Of a stretch of DNA of 28,369 nt, positions 14,461 through 22,298 are shown piece after piece. The stretch is taken from the NCBI RefSeq assembly GCF_934643405.1, contig NZ_CAKUCL010000071.1, positions 1 to 28,369 on the forward strand, written 5' to 3'. The position numbers were made by a program, and so were the translations under genes. The notes beneath the pieces are model-generated. The model was not told where the DNA came from. It ran no database searches and saw nothing but the letters and a program-made list of their open reading frames with translations. The stretch is from an uncultured Actinoplanes sp. (GTDB lineage: Bacteria; Actinomycetota; Actinomycetes; Mycobacteriales; Micromonosporaceae). How positions within the stretch are numbered: position 1 is the first letter of the stretch; each line of letters starts with the position of its first letter.

Positions 14461-15485
14461 CATGCTCCTCGTCGCTGTGGGGGTGTGCAGCAGTGGGCCG
14501 GGCAGTCGTCCCAGACCGGGAGAGTACCGAGTCGATCTCTGGGCGCGTTCGAAAGACGCTCCTGGACGAGCTCGCGGACCATCGTCACAAAGCGCGGGTC
14601 GGTGCCCGGCGTGGCGGCCCGCGCGTAGCCCAGACCGAGGTTCTTCGCCGTCTCCGCGGCCTCGTTGTCCAGATCCCAGATCACCTCGAGGTGGTCGGAG
14701 ACGAAGCCGATCGGGCTCACCACGACGTCGGTGACGCCCTGCTCGGCGAGGGCGGCCAGGTGATCGTTGATGTCCGGCTCGAGCCACGGCACCTGCGGCG
14801 GGCCGGACCGGCTCTGCCACACCAGGTCCCAGGTGAGGTCGGGCGCCGCCGCGGCGTGCACCAGCCGGGCGGTCTCGTCGAGCTGGGCGGTGTACCGCCC
14901 GCCGTGCGGACCGGCCGACTCGGCCATCGACATCGGGATGGAATGCGCGGTGAAGACCAGGCGGGTGGTGGCACGCCGGGCCGGATCAAGAGTTTCCAGC
15001 GCCTGCCGCACCGCGTCCGCGTGCGGTGAGACAAAGCCGGGGTGATCCCAGAACTGGCGCAACTTGGAGATCATCGGCGCGCCCTTGCCGACCGCCGCGC
15101 GGGCCCGGGCGATGTCCTCCCAGTACTGCTTGCACGACGAATACCCGCCGTAGGCGCTGGTGGCGAAGCCGAGCGCATGGGTGATCCCGTCGTCGCGCAT
15201 CTGGGCGACGGTGTCCTCCAGCATCGGATGCCAGTTCCGGTTGCCCCAGTAGAGCGGCAGGTCCACGCCGTGGGCCGAGAAGTCCGCGGACACCGCCGCC
15301 AGCAGCGCGCGGTTCTGCTCGTTGATCGGCGACACGCCGCCGAAGTGCATGTAGTGCTCGGCGACCTCGGCCAGCCGTTCCTCCGGGACGCCGCGCCCGC
15401 GCACCACGTTGCGCAGGAACGGCATCACGTCGTCGGGCTTCTCGGGCCCACCGAAGGACAGGATGATGAACGCGTCGTATGGCAC
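14460..15485 (-). CDS. hemH: Ferrochelatase (actinobacterial coproporphyrin-type, possible [2Fe-2S] cluster)
   Basis: A 341-aa ferrochelatase. It opens DAFIILSFGGPEKPDDV, has HFGGVSPINEQNRAL, the active-site His in VFTAHSIPMSM and the conserved acidic E in SDHLEVIWDLDNE. Actinobacterial enzymes insert Fe2+ into coproporphyrin III in the last-but-one step of haem synthesis (CpfC). Cysteines C118 (YSSCKQY, where human FECH has a cluster ligand in a YSC segment) and C328/C332/C333 (DDCPAHCCTPP) near the C-terminus suggest a [2Fe-2S] cluster; ligand assignment is inference. Start is the GTG at 15485 (VPYDAFI). It lies 64 bp past the FabI stop, matching the mabA-inhA-hemZ order of mycobacteria, and overlaps the downstream phosphatase gene. 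Confidence 0.93.
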   Translation of the reverse strand: MPYDAFIILSFGGPEKPDDVMPFLRNVVRGRGVPEERLAEVAEHYMHFGGVSPINEQNRALLAAVSADFSAHGVDLPLYWGNRNWHPMLEDTVAQMRDDGITHALGFATSAYGGYSSCKQYWEDIARARAAVGKGAPMISKLRQFWDHPGFVSPHADAVRQALETLDPARRATTRLVFTAHSIPMSMAESAGPHGGRYTAQLDETARLVHAAAAPDLTWDLVWQSRSGPPQVPWLEPDINDHLAALAEQGVTDVVVSPIGFVSDHLEVIWDLDNEAAETAKNLGLGYARAATPGTDPRFVTMVRELVQERLSNAPRDRLGTLPVWDDCPAHCCTPPQRRGA

Positions 15486-15549
15486 GCGTCCATCTTCCTC
15501 CGCGCACCCCGGGGGCCCGCTACCGACCTCCGTCGAAACCAAAGGGTAT

Positions 15550-16317
15550 TCAGGCGCCGAGCGCGTGATACCCGCCGTCGACGTGAACGATCTCACCCGT
15601 GGTGGCCGGGAACCAGTCCGACAGCAGGGCGCAGATCGCCCGAGCGGCCGGCTCCTGGTCGGTCAGATCCCAGCCGAGCGGGGCCCGCGCCGACCAGGCC
15701 TCCTCGAACTGCGAGAAGCCCGGGATCGACTTGGCCGCCATCGTGCGCAGCGGGCCGGCCGACACCAGGTTGCTGCGGATCCCCTGCTTGCCGAGGTGCA
15801 GCGCGAGGTACCGCGAGGCGGACTCCAGCCCCGCCTTGGCCACGCCCATCCAGTCGTACACCGGCCACGCCTTGGTCGCGTCGAAGGTCAGCCCGACGAT
15901 CGAAGCGCCGCGCTGCATCAGCGGCAGGCAGGCGACGGCCAGCGCCTGGTAGGAGTACGTCGAGACCTGCAGCGCCTTCGACACGTCCTCCCACCCGGCG
16001 TTGAGGAACTCCCCGCCGAGCGCGCTCTGCGGCGCGAACGCGATGGAGTGGACCAGGCCGTCGATGCCGTCCACGTGCTCGCGCACCTTGCCCGGCAGGG
16101 CCTCGAGGTGCGCCGGGTCGGTCACGTCCAGCTCGATCACGGGGGCCGGTGAGGGCAGCCGCTTCGCGATCCGCTCGACCAGGGAGAGCCGGCCGAAGCC
16201 GGTCAGCACGACCTCGGCGCCGTTCTCCTGCGCCACCTTCGCCGCCGCGAACGCGATCGACGCGTCGGTGATCACGCCGGTGACGAGCAGCCGCTTGCCG
16301 GCCAGCAGTCCAGACAC
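15550..16317 (-). CDS. fabI: Enoyl-ACP reductase (FabI/InhA type)
   Basis: A 255-aa short-chain dehydrogenase fold enzyme that reduces trans-2-enoyl-ACP with NADH in fatty acid elongation. FabI/InhA marks are the nucleotide loop TGVITDASIAF (13-23), LDVTD (63-67), HSIAFAP (90-96) and the Tyr-x6-Lys pair Y154/K161 in YDWMGVAK, with F145 in LTFD as in InhA. The GTG start at 16317 follows AAAGGAG at good spacing. The gene sits 21 bp behind fabG and ahead of hemH, the mycobacterial mabA-inhA-hemZ arrangement. Members of this family are targets of triclosan/isoniazid-type inhibitors in other organisms. Confidence 0.95.
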   Translation of the reverse strand: MSGLLAGKRLLVTGVITDASIAFAAAKVAQENGAEVVLTGFGRLSLVERIAKRLPSPAPVIELDVTDPAHLEALPGKVREHVDGIDGLVHSIAFAPQSALGGEFLNAGWEDVSKALQVSTYSYQALAVACLPLMQRGASIVGLTFDATKAWPVYDWMGVAKAGLESASRYLALHLGKQGIRSNLVSAGPLRTMAAKSIPGFSQFEEAWSARAPLGWDLTDQEPAARAICALLSDWFPATTGEIVHVDGGYHALGA

Positions 16318-16338
16318 GAAAGAACTCCTTTGAGAGAA

Positions 16339-17043
16339 TCAGTGACCCATACCGAGGCCGCCGTCGACCGGGATGACCGCACCGGAGATGTACGCCGCGG
16401 CGTCGCTCGCCAGGAACGTCACGGCCGCGGCCACCTCGTCGGGAGTCGCGAGCCGGCCCGCCGGAACCGCCTTGATGATCTCCGCCTGGCGGGCCTCCGG
16501 CAGCACCGCGGTCATCTCGGTGTCGATGAACCCGGGCGCCACCACGTTCGCGGTGATGTTGCGGCTGCCCAATTCACGGGTGATGCTGCGGGCGACACCG
16601 ACCAGTCCGGCCTTGCTCGCCGCGTAGTTCACCTGACCGGGTCCGCCGTACAGGCCGACCACCGACGAGATGAAGATCATCCGGCCCCACTTGGCGCGCA
16701 GCATCTTCGAGCTGGCCCGCTTCGCCACCCGGAACGCGCCGGTCAGGTTGGTGTCGACCACCCGCTCGAACTGCTCGTCGCTCATCCGCAGCAGCAGCGT
16801 GTCGTCGGTGATCCCGGCGTTCGCGACCAGCACCTCGACCGGGCCCAGCTCCTTCTCCACCTCGGTGAAGGCGGCGTCGACGGCGGCCGAGTCGGTGATG
16901 TCGGCCTGCACGCCGAAGATGCCCTCGGGCGCGCCGCTGCCGCGATGGGTGATCGCGACGCGGTCTCCCTGCTTCACGAAGGCCTGCGCGATGGCCAGGC
17001 CGATCCCCCGGTTGCCGCCAGTCACCAATACCGTGCGAGCCAC
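16339..17043 (-). CDS. fabG: 3-oxoacyl-ACP reductase FabG (MabA type)
   Basis: A 234-aa SDR enzyme that reduces beta-ketoacyl-ACP with NADPH. The cofactor motif is TGGNRGIG (8-15), ANAG is at 74-77, the catalytic serine is S127 in ISSVVG and the Tyr/Lys pair is Y140/K144 in YAASK; N99-L-T-G follows the family pattern. The GTG start at 17043 has GAGGAG 9 nt upstream, so it is a leadered message and the first gene of the cluster. Length matches FabG. Divergent from the two-component operon with an 87-bp gap. Confidence 0.94.
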   Translation of the reverse strand: MARTVLVTGGNRGIGLAIAQAFVKQGDRVAITHRGSGAPEGIFGVQADITDSAAVDAAFTEVEKELGPVEVLVANAGITDDTLLLRMSDEQFERVVDTNLTGAFRVAKRASSKMLRAKWGRMIFISSVVGLYGGPGQVNYAASKAGLVGVARSITRELGSRNITANVVAPGFIDTEMTAVLPEARQAEIIKAVPAGRLATPDEVAAAVTFLASDAAAYISGAVIPVDGGLGMGH

Positions 17044-17118
17044 GACGAAACGCTCCTCATACCCAGGTAGGGGTGCCGGATGGCACCACAGGGGCACGAC
17101 GGCGCCCGATCAGCGCCG

Positions 17119-17124
17119 TAACCT
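17119..17124 (+). promoter_or_regulatory. -10 element of the two-component operon (leaderless)
   Basis: TAACCT (TANNNT) lies 6 nt before the GTG at 17131, with no Shine-Dalgarno in the intervening GCCCGG. No convincing -35 is visible. Confidence 0.5.
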
Positions 17125-17130
17125 GCCCGG

Positions 17131-18336
17131 GTGGAGACTATCCGCCCCGCGACCCGGCGCCATGCCATGGGGCCGCTGCGCCGGCTTCTCTGGGGCCAGG
17201 AGGTGCCGCGTCCCGCGCCTTCGTCGAGGTTTGCCGCGTACGCCGTACCACTGGGACTCCTGGTCCTGGCGGCCCTGGGCCTGGCCGCCGGCGCCTACCT
17301 CGCGGAGAACCGGGAGCTGCCCACCGTCGTGGTGACGATCATCGCCATCGGCTCGGTGCTCCCGGTCGCGGTGTCGTACCGCCTGCCCGTCTGGGGCTGG
17401 CGGCTGGCCTTCCTGATGCAGTTCCTCGGCGTGATCAACGCGAATCCGCGGGAGGCCTGGCCGTGGAACACCGTGCAGATCGTCGCGTTCCTCGTGGTGC
17501 TGGGCCGGCTGGCGATCACCCAGGAGTCCGCGACGACCGTGGGTGCGACCGCGCTCAGCCTGATCCCGGTCTTCGTCTACGCGCCGCGCGCCAACGCGTG
17601 GGGCGCGGCCGTGCTGCTGGTGGCGATCGCGGCGCTCGGCGACATCCTGCACCGGCGGCGGCGCACCCGGCAGCTGCTGGAGGAGAAGGAGGAGCTCACC
17701 GAGCTGGAACGAGCCAAACGCGCGGTGCTCGAGGAGCGGGCCCGGATCGCCCGGGAGATGCACGACGTGGTGGCGCACCACATGTCGATGATCGCGGTGC
17801 GCGCCGAGACCGCGCCCTACCGGATGACGGAGCTGCCCGAGACGGCCCGGCAGGAGCTGGCGACCATCGCGGTCGCGGCCCGGGAGGCGCTCACCGACAT
17901 GCGCCGGCTGCTCGGGGCGTTACGCGCCGAGGAGGAGACCGCCCGGACGGCGCCGCAACCCGGCCTGAACGACCTCGGCGACCTGATCGCGACCGCCCGC
18001 AACGCCGGCGTGGAGGTCACTCTCGAACAGTCGGATCTGTCCGGCATCTCACCCACGGTCGGGCTCACGGCGTACCGGATAACGCAGGAAGCCCTCGCCA
18101 ACGCGGCCCGGCACGCGCCCGGCACGCCGGTGTCCGTCGACGCCCGCGTGGTGCGCGGAAACCTGGAGCTCACCGTGACCAACCCGTGGACCGGGCCGAT
18201 CGGCGAGGGCGGCGGGCACGGGCTGGTCGGGATGCGCGAACGTGCGACGCTGCTCGGTGGCACGCTGACCGCGGGACCGCAACGCCTCGACTTCGTGGTC
18301 CGCGCGGTTCTGCCGCTGGAGGAGGCCCGGCCATGA
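17131..18336 (+). CDS. NarL-type sensor histidine kinase
   Basis: A 401-aa membrane kinase of the HPK7/HisKA_3 type. Four to five hydrophobic helices occupy about residues 36-170, followed by a coiled linker (RRRRTRQLLEEKEELTELERAKRAVLEERARIAREM) and the phospho-acceptor H211 in REMHDVVAHHMSMI. The HATPase domain has ITQEALANAARHA (N-box) and GHGLVGMRERA (G-box). There is no large extracellular sensor domain, so the signal is probably sensed in or near the membrane. It starts at GTG 17131. The response regulator starts in its stop codon (ATGA overlap), so the pair is translationally coupled. Confidence 0.92.
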   Translation: METIRPATRRHAMGPLRRLLWGQEVPRPAPSSRFAAYAVPLGLLVLAALGLAAGAYLAENRELPTVVVTIIAIGSVLPVAVSYRLPVWGWRLAFLMQFLGVINANPREAWPWNTVQIVAFLVVLGRLAITQESATTVGATALSLIPVFVYAPRANAWGAAVLLVAIAALGDILHRRRRTRQLLEEKEELTELERAKRAVLEERARIAREMHDVVAHHMSMIAVRAETAPYRMTELPETARQELATIAVAAREALTDMRRLLGALRAEEETARTAPQPGLNDLGDLIATARNAGVEVTLEQSDLSGISPTVGLTAYRITQEALANAARHAPGTPVSVDARVVRGNLELTVTNPWTGPIGEGGGHGLVGMRERATLLGGTLTAGPQRLDFVVRAVLPLEEARP

Positions 18337-18983
18337 TCAAGGTGTTGATCGCGGACGACCAGGCGATGGTCCGCGAGGGCTTCGGCGCGCTGCTCGGCGC
18401 CCAGCCGGACATCGTCGTGGTGGGCGACGCGTCGGACGGCGCCGGCGCGGTGACCCGATGCCGTGATCTCGCCCCGGACGTGGTGCTCATGGACATCCGG
18501 ATGCCGGTGATGGACGGCCTCGAGGCGACCCGGCGGCTGACCGGCGCGAACGGGCCGAAGGTGCTGATCCTGACGACGTTCGATCTGGACGACTACGTCT
18601 ACGAAGCGCTGCGCTCCGGCGCCAGCGGCTTCCTGCTCAAGGACGCCCCGGCCGCCGACCTGATCAACGCGGTCCGGGTGGTGGCGGCCGGCGAGGCGCT
18701 GCTCGCGCCGTCGGTGACCCGGCGGCTGATCGCCGAGTTCGCGAACCGGCCGAACCGGGACCGCCTCCGGCCGGCCGCGCTCAACGCGCTGACCCCGCGG
18801 GAGACCGATGTGCTGCGACTGATCGCCCGGGGGCTCTCCAATCAGGAGATCGCCGACGAGCTGGTGGTCGCCGAGCAGACCGTGAAGACCCACATCGGAC
18901 GGATCCTGGCCAAGCTGAACCTGCGCGACCGGGCCCAGGCGGTGGTCTTCGCCTACGAGACCGGTCTGGTGATACCCGGGTAG
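18333..18983 (+). CDS. NarL/LuxR-type response regulator
   Basis: A 216-aa two-domain regulator. Receiver domain (1-120): acidic pair D8/D9 in IADDQ, phospho-acceptor D54 in LMDIRMPVMDG, T in LTTFD and K in LLKDAPA. C-terminal LuxR helix-turn-helix (about 150-210): LTPRETDVLRLIARGLSNQEIADELVVAEQTVKTHIGRILAKL. It is the cognate partner of the kinase in front of it. Targets are unknown; an operon for self-control or the neighbouring divergent fabG cluster would be worth checking. Confidence 0.94.
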   Translation: MIKVLIADDQAMVREGFGALLGAQPDIVVVGDASDGAGAVTRCRDLAPDVVLMDIRMPVMDGLEATRRLTGANGPKVLILTTFDLDDYVYEALRSGASGFLLKDAPAADLINAVRVVAAGEALLAPSVTRRLIAEFANRPNRDRLRPAALNALTPRETDVLRLIARGLSNQEIADELVVAEQTVKTHIGRILAKLNLRDRAQAVVFAYETGLVIPG

Positions 18984-19046
18984 CACCCGCAAGACCGGTC
19001 CGGAGTGTGACGATCGGGGTGCCGCCGCGGCCGGACGCTGCCCGGC

Positions 19047-19949
19047 ATGCGAATCCTGCCGATCACCGTCGCCGTCGCCGCCGCTCTCCTGCTTGCGGCC
19101 CCTTCCCCGACGCACACGCCCGAGGCTGTGCCGCATCTGCCCGCCTTCGCCGAGGCGTACCGCGAGACCGCCGTCCGGATGCTCGCAACCGGTTGCCCGT
19201 ACGCCACCTGGGCCGCGCAGGGCCGGCGCTTCCTGGAGTTCGATCCGGCCGGCGACGGACGGGCCGTCGAGGTGCTCGGCGACCTCACCACGGCCACGAG
19301 GATCGCGATCCTGGTGCCCGGTGTGGACGCGGTGCTCGCCGACTTCGACCGCGGCCTGGGCGGCGTGCCCCGGCGTGCGCCCGGCGTGCAGGCCCGCGCG
19401 CTGTACCAGCAGCTGGCCAAGCGCAGCACCGACGTCGCGGTGATCGCGTGGCTGGGCTACGACCCGCCGGAGGGCATCGGGTTCGCCGCCGCCACCGAGG
19501 GCCGGGCGCGGGCCGGCGCCCGGGCGCTCACCGCCTTCGTCCGCGACGTCCGCGGTCAGCGCCCGGACGCCACGGTCACGCTGATCGGGCACAGCTACGG
19601 CTCGCTGGTGGCCGGGCTCGCCGCGCGGCACCTGCCGGAGGTGTCCGATGTGATCGCGCTCGGCTCACCGGGGATGGGCGTCCGCCGAGCCGCTGACCTC
19701 GGTGGCGCGCACGTCTGGTCGGCCCTCGCGCCGCGGGACTGGATCCGGCGCATCCCGCAGGTGCGTATCCTCGGCCTGGGCCTGGGCCGGCGGCCGTCGT
19801 CCCCCGGATTCGGCGCGACCACGCTGCCCACCGACGGCGTTGCGGGACACGACTACTACTTGGTGGAGGGCAGCTCGACCCTGCGGGCGGTCTCCGACAT
19901 CGTCCTCTCGGGTGGTTCCCGACACGACGCGCCGGGTCGCGTTTCTTAA
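19047..19949 (+). CDS. Secreted alpha/beta hydrolase, DUF1023-like
   Basis: A 300-aa protein with a signal peptide (MRILPITVAVAAALLLAAPS) and a DUF1023-type alpha/beta-hydrolase fold. The nucleophile elbow is GHSYGS (S183), and a late His in GVAGHDYYLVEGS is a good catalytic His. IAILVPGVDAVLADF resembles the oxyanion-hole strand. DUF1023 proteins are widespread in actinobacteria and of unknown substrate. No Shine-Dalgarno is obvious before the ATG at 19047; an earlier start is not possible without leaving the hydrophobic leader unexplained. Confidence 0.85.
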   Translation: MRILPITVAVAAALLLAAPSPTHTPEAVPHLPAFAEAYRETAVRMLATGCPYATWAAQGRRFLEFDPAGDGRAVEVLGDLTTATRIAILVPGVDAVLADFDRGLGGVPRRAPGVQARALYQQLAKRSTDVAVIAWLGYDPPEGIGFAAATEGRARAGARALTAFVRDVRGQRPDATVTLIGHSYGSLVAGLAARHLPEVSDVIALGSPGMGVRRAADLGGAHVWSALAPRDWIRRIPQVRILGLGLGRRPSSPGFGATTLPTDGVAGHDYYLVEGSSTLRAVSDIVLSGGSRHDAPGRVS

Positions 19950-19964
19950 CGGGACCTTAAGGGG

Positions 19965-19970
19965 TACAGT
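19965..19970 (+). promoter_or_regulatory. Candidate -10 of the leader-ORF transcript
   Basis: TACAGT (TANNNT) follows a TTTCTT-like -35 (19942-19947) at 17 nt. A start about 7 nt downstream would give an RNA whose first feature, about 25 nt on, is the hairpin with the 17-codon ORF. The -35 is a poor match, so the call is tentative. Confidence 0.35.
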
Positions 19971-20001
19971 CTCGGACGGTCCTGACGCCGGAACGACCTG
20001 T

Positions 20002-20035
20002 GGGAGGTGATCGCTGTGCGAGATAGCGATCCTCC
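20002..20035 (+). promoter_or_regulatory. Shine-Dalgarno-sequestering hairpin
   Basis: GGAGG (20003-20007) pairs with CCTCC (20031-20035) and ATCGC (20010-20014) pairs with GCGAT (20026-20030), with a 2-nt TG bulge and an 11-nt loop that holds the GTG start codon. The SD itself, GGGAGGTGATC, is an almost full-length match to the 16S anti-SD tail, unusually strong for this window. The structure would hide it unless opened by translation, a ligand or a protein. Confidence 0.6.
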
Positions 20036-20069
20036 TAGTCGTGGCCGGGCCGCTCGTCAGCGCGTCTGA
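20016..20069 (+). CDS. 17-aa leader-type ORF
   Basis: GTG at 20016 opens an 18-codon frame ending TGA 20067-20069; the peptide is VRDSDPPSRGRAARQRV. It is preceded by the best Shine-Dalgarno in the window (GGGAGGTGATC, 20002-20012, 3-nt spacer). Four of 17 residues are Arg, no Cys, Trp or His run is present. Too short for a domain; the SD-occluding hairpin overlapping its start argues that it is a regulatory leader or uORF rather than noise. Nothing is known about it by homology that I can state. Confidence 0.45.
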   Translation: MRDSDPPSRGRAARQRV

Positions 20070-20226
20070 CCGCTGACCGCCATCCGCCTCGTTTCCACCG
20101 GTCCGCCCGTGTGCCCACGGCGCTGACCGGGGCCTGTCGTGTGCACCGCGACGCCGGAGACGGGACGCCGGCCGCGACATCACGTGTGCGCTTCCATCGC
20201 CGGACTCGACCGGAAGTAGCTCAACG

Positions 20227-20313
20227 ATGAAGAACTTCGTCGCCCCCCTCAGCTTCACCCTCGCCGCCGCCTGGGTGGTCGTCCTGTTCGTCCTGGTCCA
20301 CAGCAATCCCTGA
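20227..20313 (+). CDS. 28-aa predicted single-pass membrane protein
   Basis: ATG at 20227 gives a 28-residue peptide beginning MKNFVAPLSFTLAAAWVVVL and ending HSNP. Residues about 8-25 form one hydrophobic helix, with Lys at the N-terminal side and His/Asn at the other, a typical small membrane protein layout. GGAAG lies 11 nt upstream, a weak ribosome site. It comes about 160 bp after the 17-codon ORF on the same strand and before the convergent VWA gene, so both may be on one short transcript. It does not resemble KdpF or CydX; function unknown. Confidence 0.5.
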   Translation: MKNFVAPLSFTLAAAWVVVLFVLVHSNP

Positions 20314-20370
20314 TGGGCTCGCTTCGCTCGGCGGGCGCCGCGCCGTTCGGGCAGTTCCCTCGTCAGTGCG

Positions 20371-21321
20371 TCACGGCAGGCGGCTGGTCCAGAGCAAGCT
20401 GGATGCTGCCGCCGCCAAGGCCAGCAGCAGGGCGAACCCGGCGTACCACTGGGTGACCTCGCGCGGCTGGACGCGGTGGCCGATCGAGCTGCCCATGTCC
20501 TGGTAGACCTTCTTCAGCTCGCTCACCGACGCGGCCTCGTAGAAGAAGCCCTTCGTCTGGTCGGCCAGCTGCTGCAACGACAACCGGTCGACCGGCACCC
20601 GCTGCAGCTGGCCGCGGATGTCCACGACGCCGGTGTCGGTGCCGAACGCGATGGTCGAGACCGGGACGTTGGCCTGCGAGGCCGCGGTCGCCGCGTCCTC
20701 GATCGAGCGGCCGGACGTGCGGTATCCGTCGGAGAGCAGCACGATCCGGGCGGGCGGGGCACCGTCGGCGCCGTCGGAGGGCACCGACCGGATCGCGTCC
20801 AGCGAGGTGAAGACGGCCTCGCCGGTGGCGGTCGCCTCGGCCAGGGTCAGCCCGTCGATCCCGGCGATCACCTCGCTGCGGTCCTTGGTCGGCGACACCA
20901 GCACGTTCGCCGACTTCGCGAACGACACCAGACCCAGGTTGTAGGTCGGTGGCAGCTCGCCGACGAACGCCTTCGCCGCCTCCTGCGCCGCCTCGATGCG
21001 GTTGGGTGCCACGTCATCGGCCTCCATCGAGAGCGACACGTCGATGGCCAGCATCACCGTGGCCCGCTCCAGCGGCTCCTTCTTGTCCACCGACGGACGG
21101 GCCAGCGCGGTCGCGAGGATGAGCAGGCTCAGCAGGAACGCGGCCGCCGAGACGTGCCGGCGCCAGCCCAGCCCCTTCGGCGCGAGCGTGCGCAGCAGGT
21201 CGACGTTGGTGAAGCGCATCGCGTACTGACGGCGGCGGAACTGCCGCCACACATAGGCCGCGGCCACCGCGAACACGGGCAGCAGCGCGAGCAGCCACGC
21301 GGGTTCCAGAAAACGGATCAT
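20371..21321 (-). CDS. VWA-domain membrane protein (BatA-like)
   Basis: A 316-aa protein. TM1 is FLEPAWLLALLPVFAVAAAYV (5-24), TM2 about 57-75 (SAAAFLLSLLILATALA), then a von Willebrand A domain (about 88-280) with the MIDAS motif D94-x-S96-x-S98 (DVSLSM) and T and D later in the fold, then a C-terminal TM (YAGFALLLALAAAASSLLW). This is the BatA/Aerotolerance-type arrangement in MoxR operons, which are thought to work with MoxR as a metal-dependent chaperone. Start ATG 21321 overlaps the DUF58 stop codon as ATGA, so translation is coupled. Confidence 0.9.
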   Translation of the reverse strand: MIRFLEPAWLLALLPVFAVAAAYVWRQFRRRQYAMRFTNVDLLRTLAPKGLGWRRHVSAAAFLLSLLILATALARPSVDKKEPLERATVMLAIDVSLSMEADDVAPNRIEAAQEAAKAFVGELPPTYNLGLVSFAKSANVLVSPTKDRSEVIAGIDGLTLAEATATGEAVFTSLDAIRSVPSDGADGAPPARIVLLSDGYRTSGRSIEDAATAASQANVPVSTIAFGTDTGVVDIRGQLQRVPVDRLSLQQLADQTKGFFYEAASVSELKKVYQDMGSSIGHRVQPREVTQWYAGFALLLALAAAASSLLWTSRLP

Positions 21322-22298
21322 CGAGTGGTCCCCCGGGTGCGTGCGTGTCGCTGGGCGGCCACGAAACGGACCATGTCCAGCAGCCAGTCGGTGTCGGTGC
21401 GCAGGCGCAGGTGGGCGGCGCCGGCCGCCCGCAGGGCGCGGGCGATCGCACCGCGCTGCTCGGCCGCCGCCTCGGCGTAACGGTGGCGCAGCCTCGGGTC
21501 GGCGGTCTGCACCTCGTGCAGCACGCCGGTCTCCGGGTCGGCCAGGGTGAGCACGCCGACGTCGGGCAGTTCCAGCTCGCGCGGGTCGACCACCTCGATG
21601 GCGAGCACGTCGTGCCGCACGCCGAGCTTGCGGATCGGCCGGGACCACTGGTCGACCGGCGCCAGGAAGTCGGAGATCACCACGGCCACCCCGCGACGGC
21701 GCGGCGGCCGGTTCAGCATGTCGATCAGCTCGCCCAGGTCGGCGCGGCCCGGCCGGATCTCGGTGCGGGCGATCGCGCGCAGCAGCCCCTGCGCCTCCTT
21801 GCGGCCGGGGCGGGCGGGCATCCGGATCACCGGCGCCGGGAGATCCGGTTGCGGCTTGCGTCTCCCCTTTCCCCGTACGGCCGTGCCCGAACCGGTGCCG
21901 ACCACCGCGCCGATCCGGTTCCCACCCCGCACGGTCAGGTGGGCCATCGCCGTCGCCGCCGCGATCACCAGGTCGCGCTTGAGCCAGCGGGCGGTGCCGA
22001 AGTCGAGGCTGGCGGACAGGTCGACCGCCATCCACGTCTCCAGCTCACGGTCGGCGACCGTGCGCCGTACGTGCGGCAGCGTCGTGCGCGCCGTGACCGG
22101 CCAGTCCATCCGCCGCACGTCGTCGCCCGGCCGGTATTCCCGGGACTCCCCGGCCTCGCTGCCCGGACCGGGAAGCAGCCCCACGTAGTCGCCCTGCAGC
22201 AGGCCGTCCAGCTTGCGCGTCACCAGCAGCTGGAGCCGGGACAGCACCGCCTCGGCGCGGGCCTGGTCGGAGTCGGTCACTGGTGCGGGGCCGGCCAT
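21318..22298 (-). CDS. DUF58 family protein
   Basis: A 326-aa protein with the DUF58 hallmark SREYRPGDDVRRMDWPVTART (near residue 60-80) and a following VWA-like segment (MAVDLSASLDFG, VAVVISDFLAPV). DUF58 proteins accompany MoxR ATPases. It may start at ATG 22298 (SD GCAGGTGG upstream; overlaps the MoxR stop by 22 bp) or at GTG 22280 (GTGA overlap of 4 bp); I use the ATG because it has the visible SD. ATGA coupling with the VWA gene follows. Confidence 0.9.
   Translation of the reverse strand: MAGPAPVTDSDQARAEAVLSRLQLLVTRKLDGLLQGDYVGLLPGPGSEAGESREYRPGDDVRRMDWPVTARTTLPHVRRTVADRELETWMAVDLSASLDFGTARWLKRDLVIAAATAMAHLTVRGGNRIGAVVGTGSGTAVRGKGRRKPQPDLPAPVIRMPARPGRKEAQGLLRAIARTEIRPGRADLGELIDMLNRPPRRRGVAVVISDFLAPVDQWSRPIRKLGVRHDVLAIEVVDPRELELPDVGVLTLADPETGVLHEVQTADPRLRHRYAEAAAEQRGAIARALRAAGAAHLRLRTDTDWLLDMVRFVAAQRHARTRGTTR

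Noticed and set aside
18940..19010. Repeated AGACCGGTCT-like sequences around the response regulator stop codon.
   Set aside because: Short palindrome present once and a half-copy after it; stems are weak, with no terminator tail, so not reported as a site.
20314..20370. GC-rich short repeats (CTCGCTTCGCTCG, GGCG/CGCC) as a terminator for the small-protein transcript.
   Set aside because: Pairing is imperfect, stems are four bp or less and there is no U-run on either strand.
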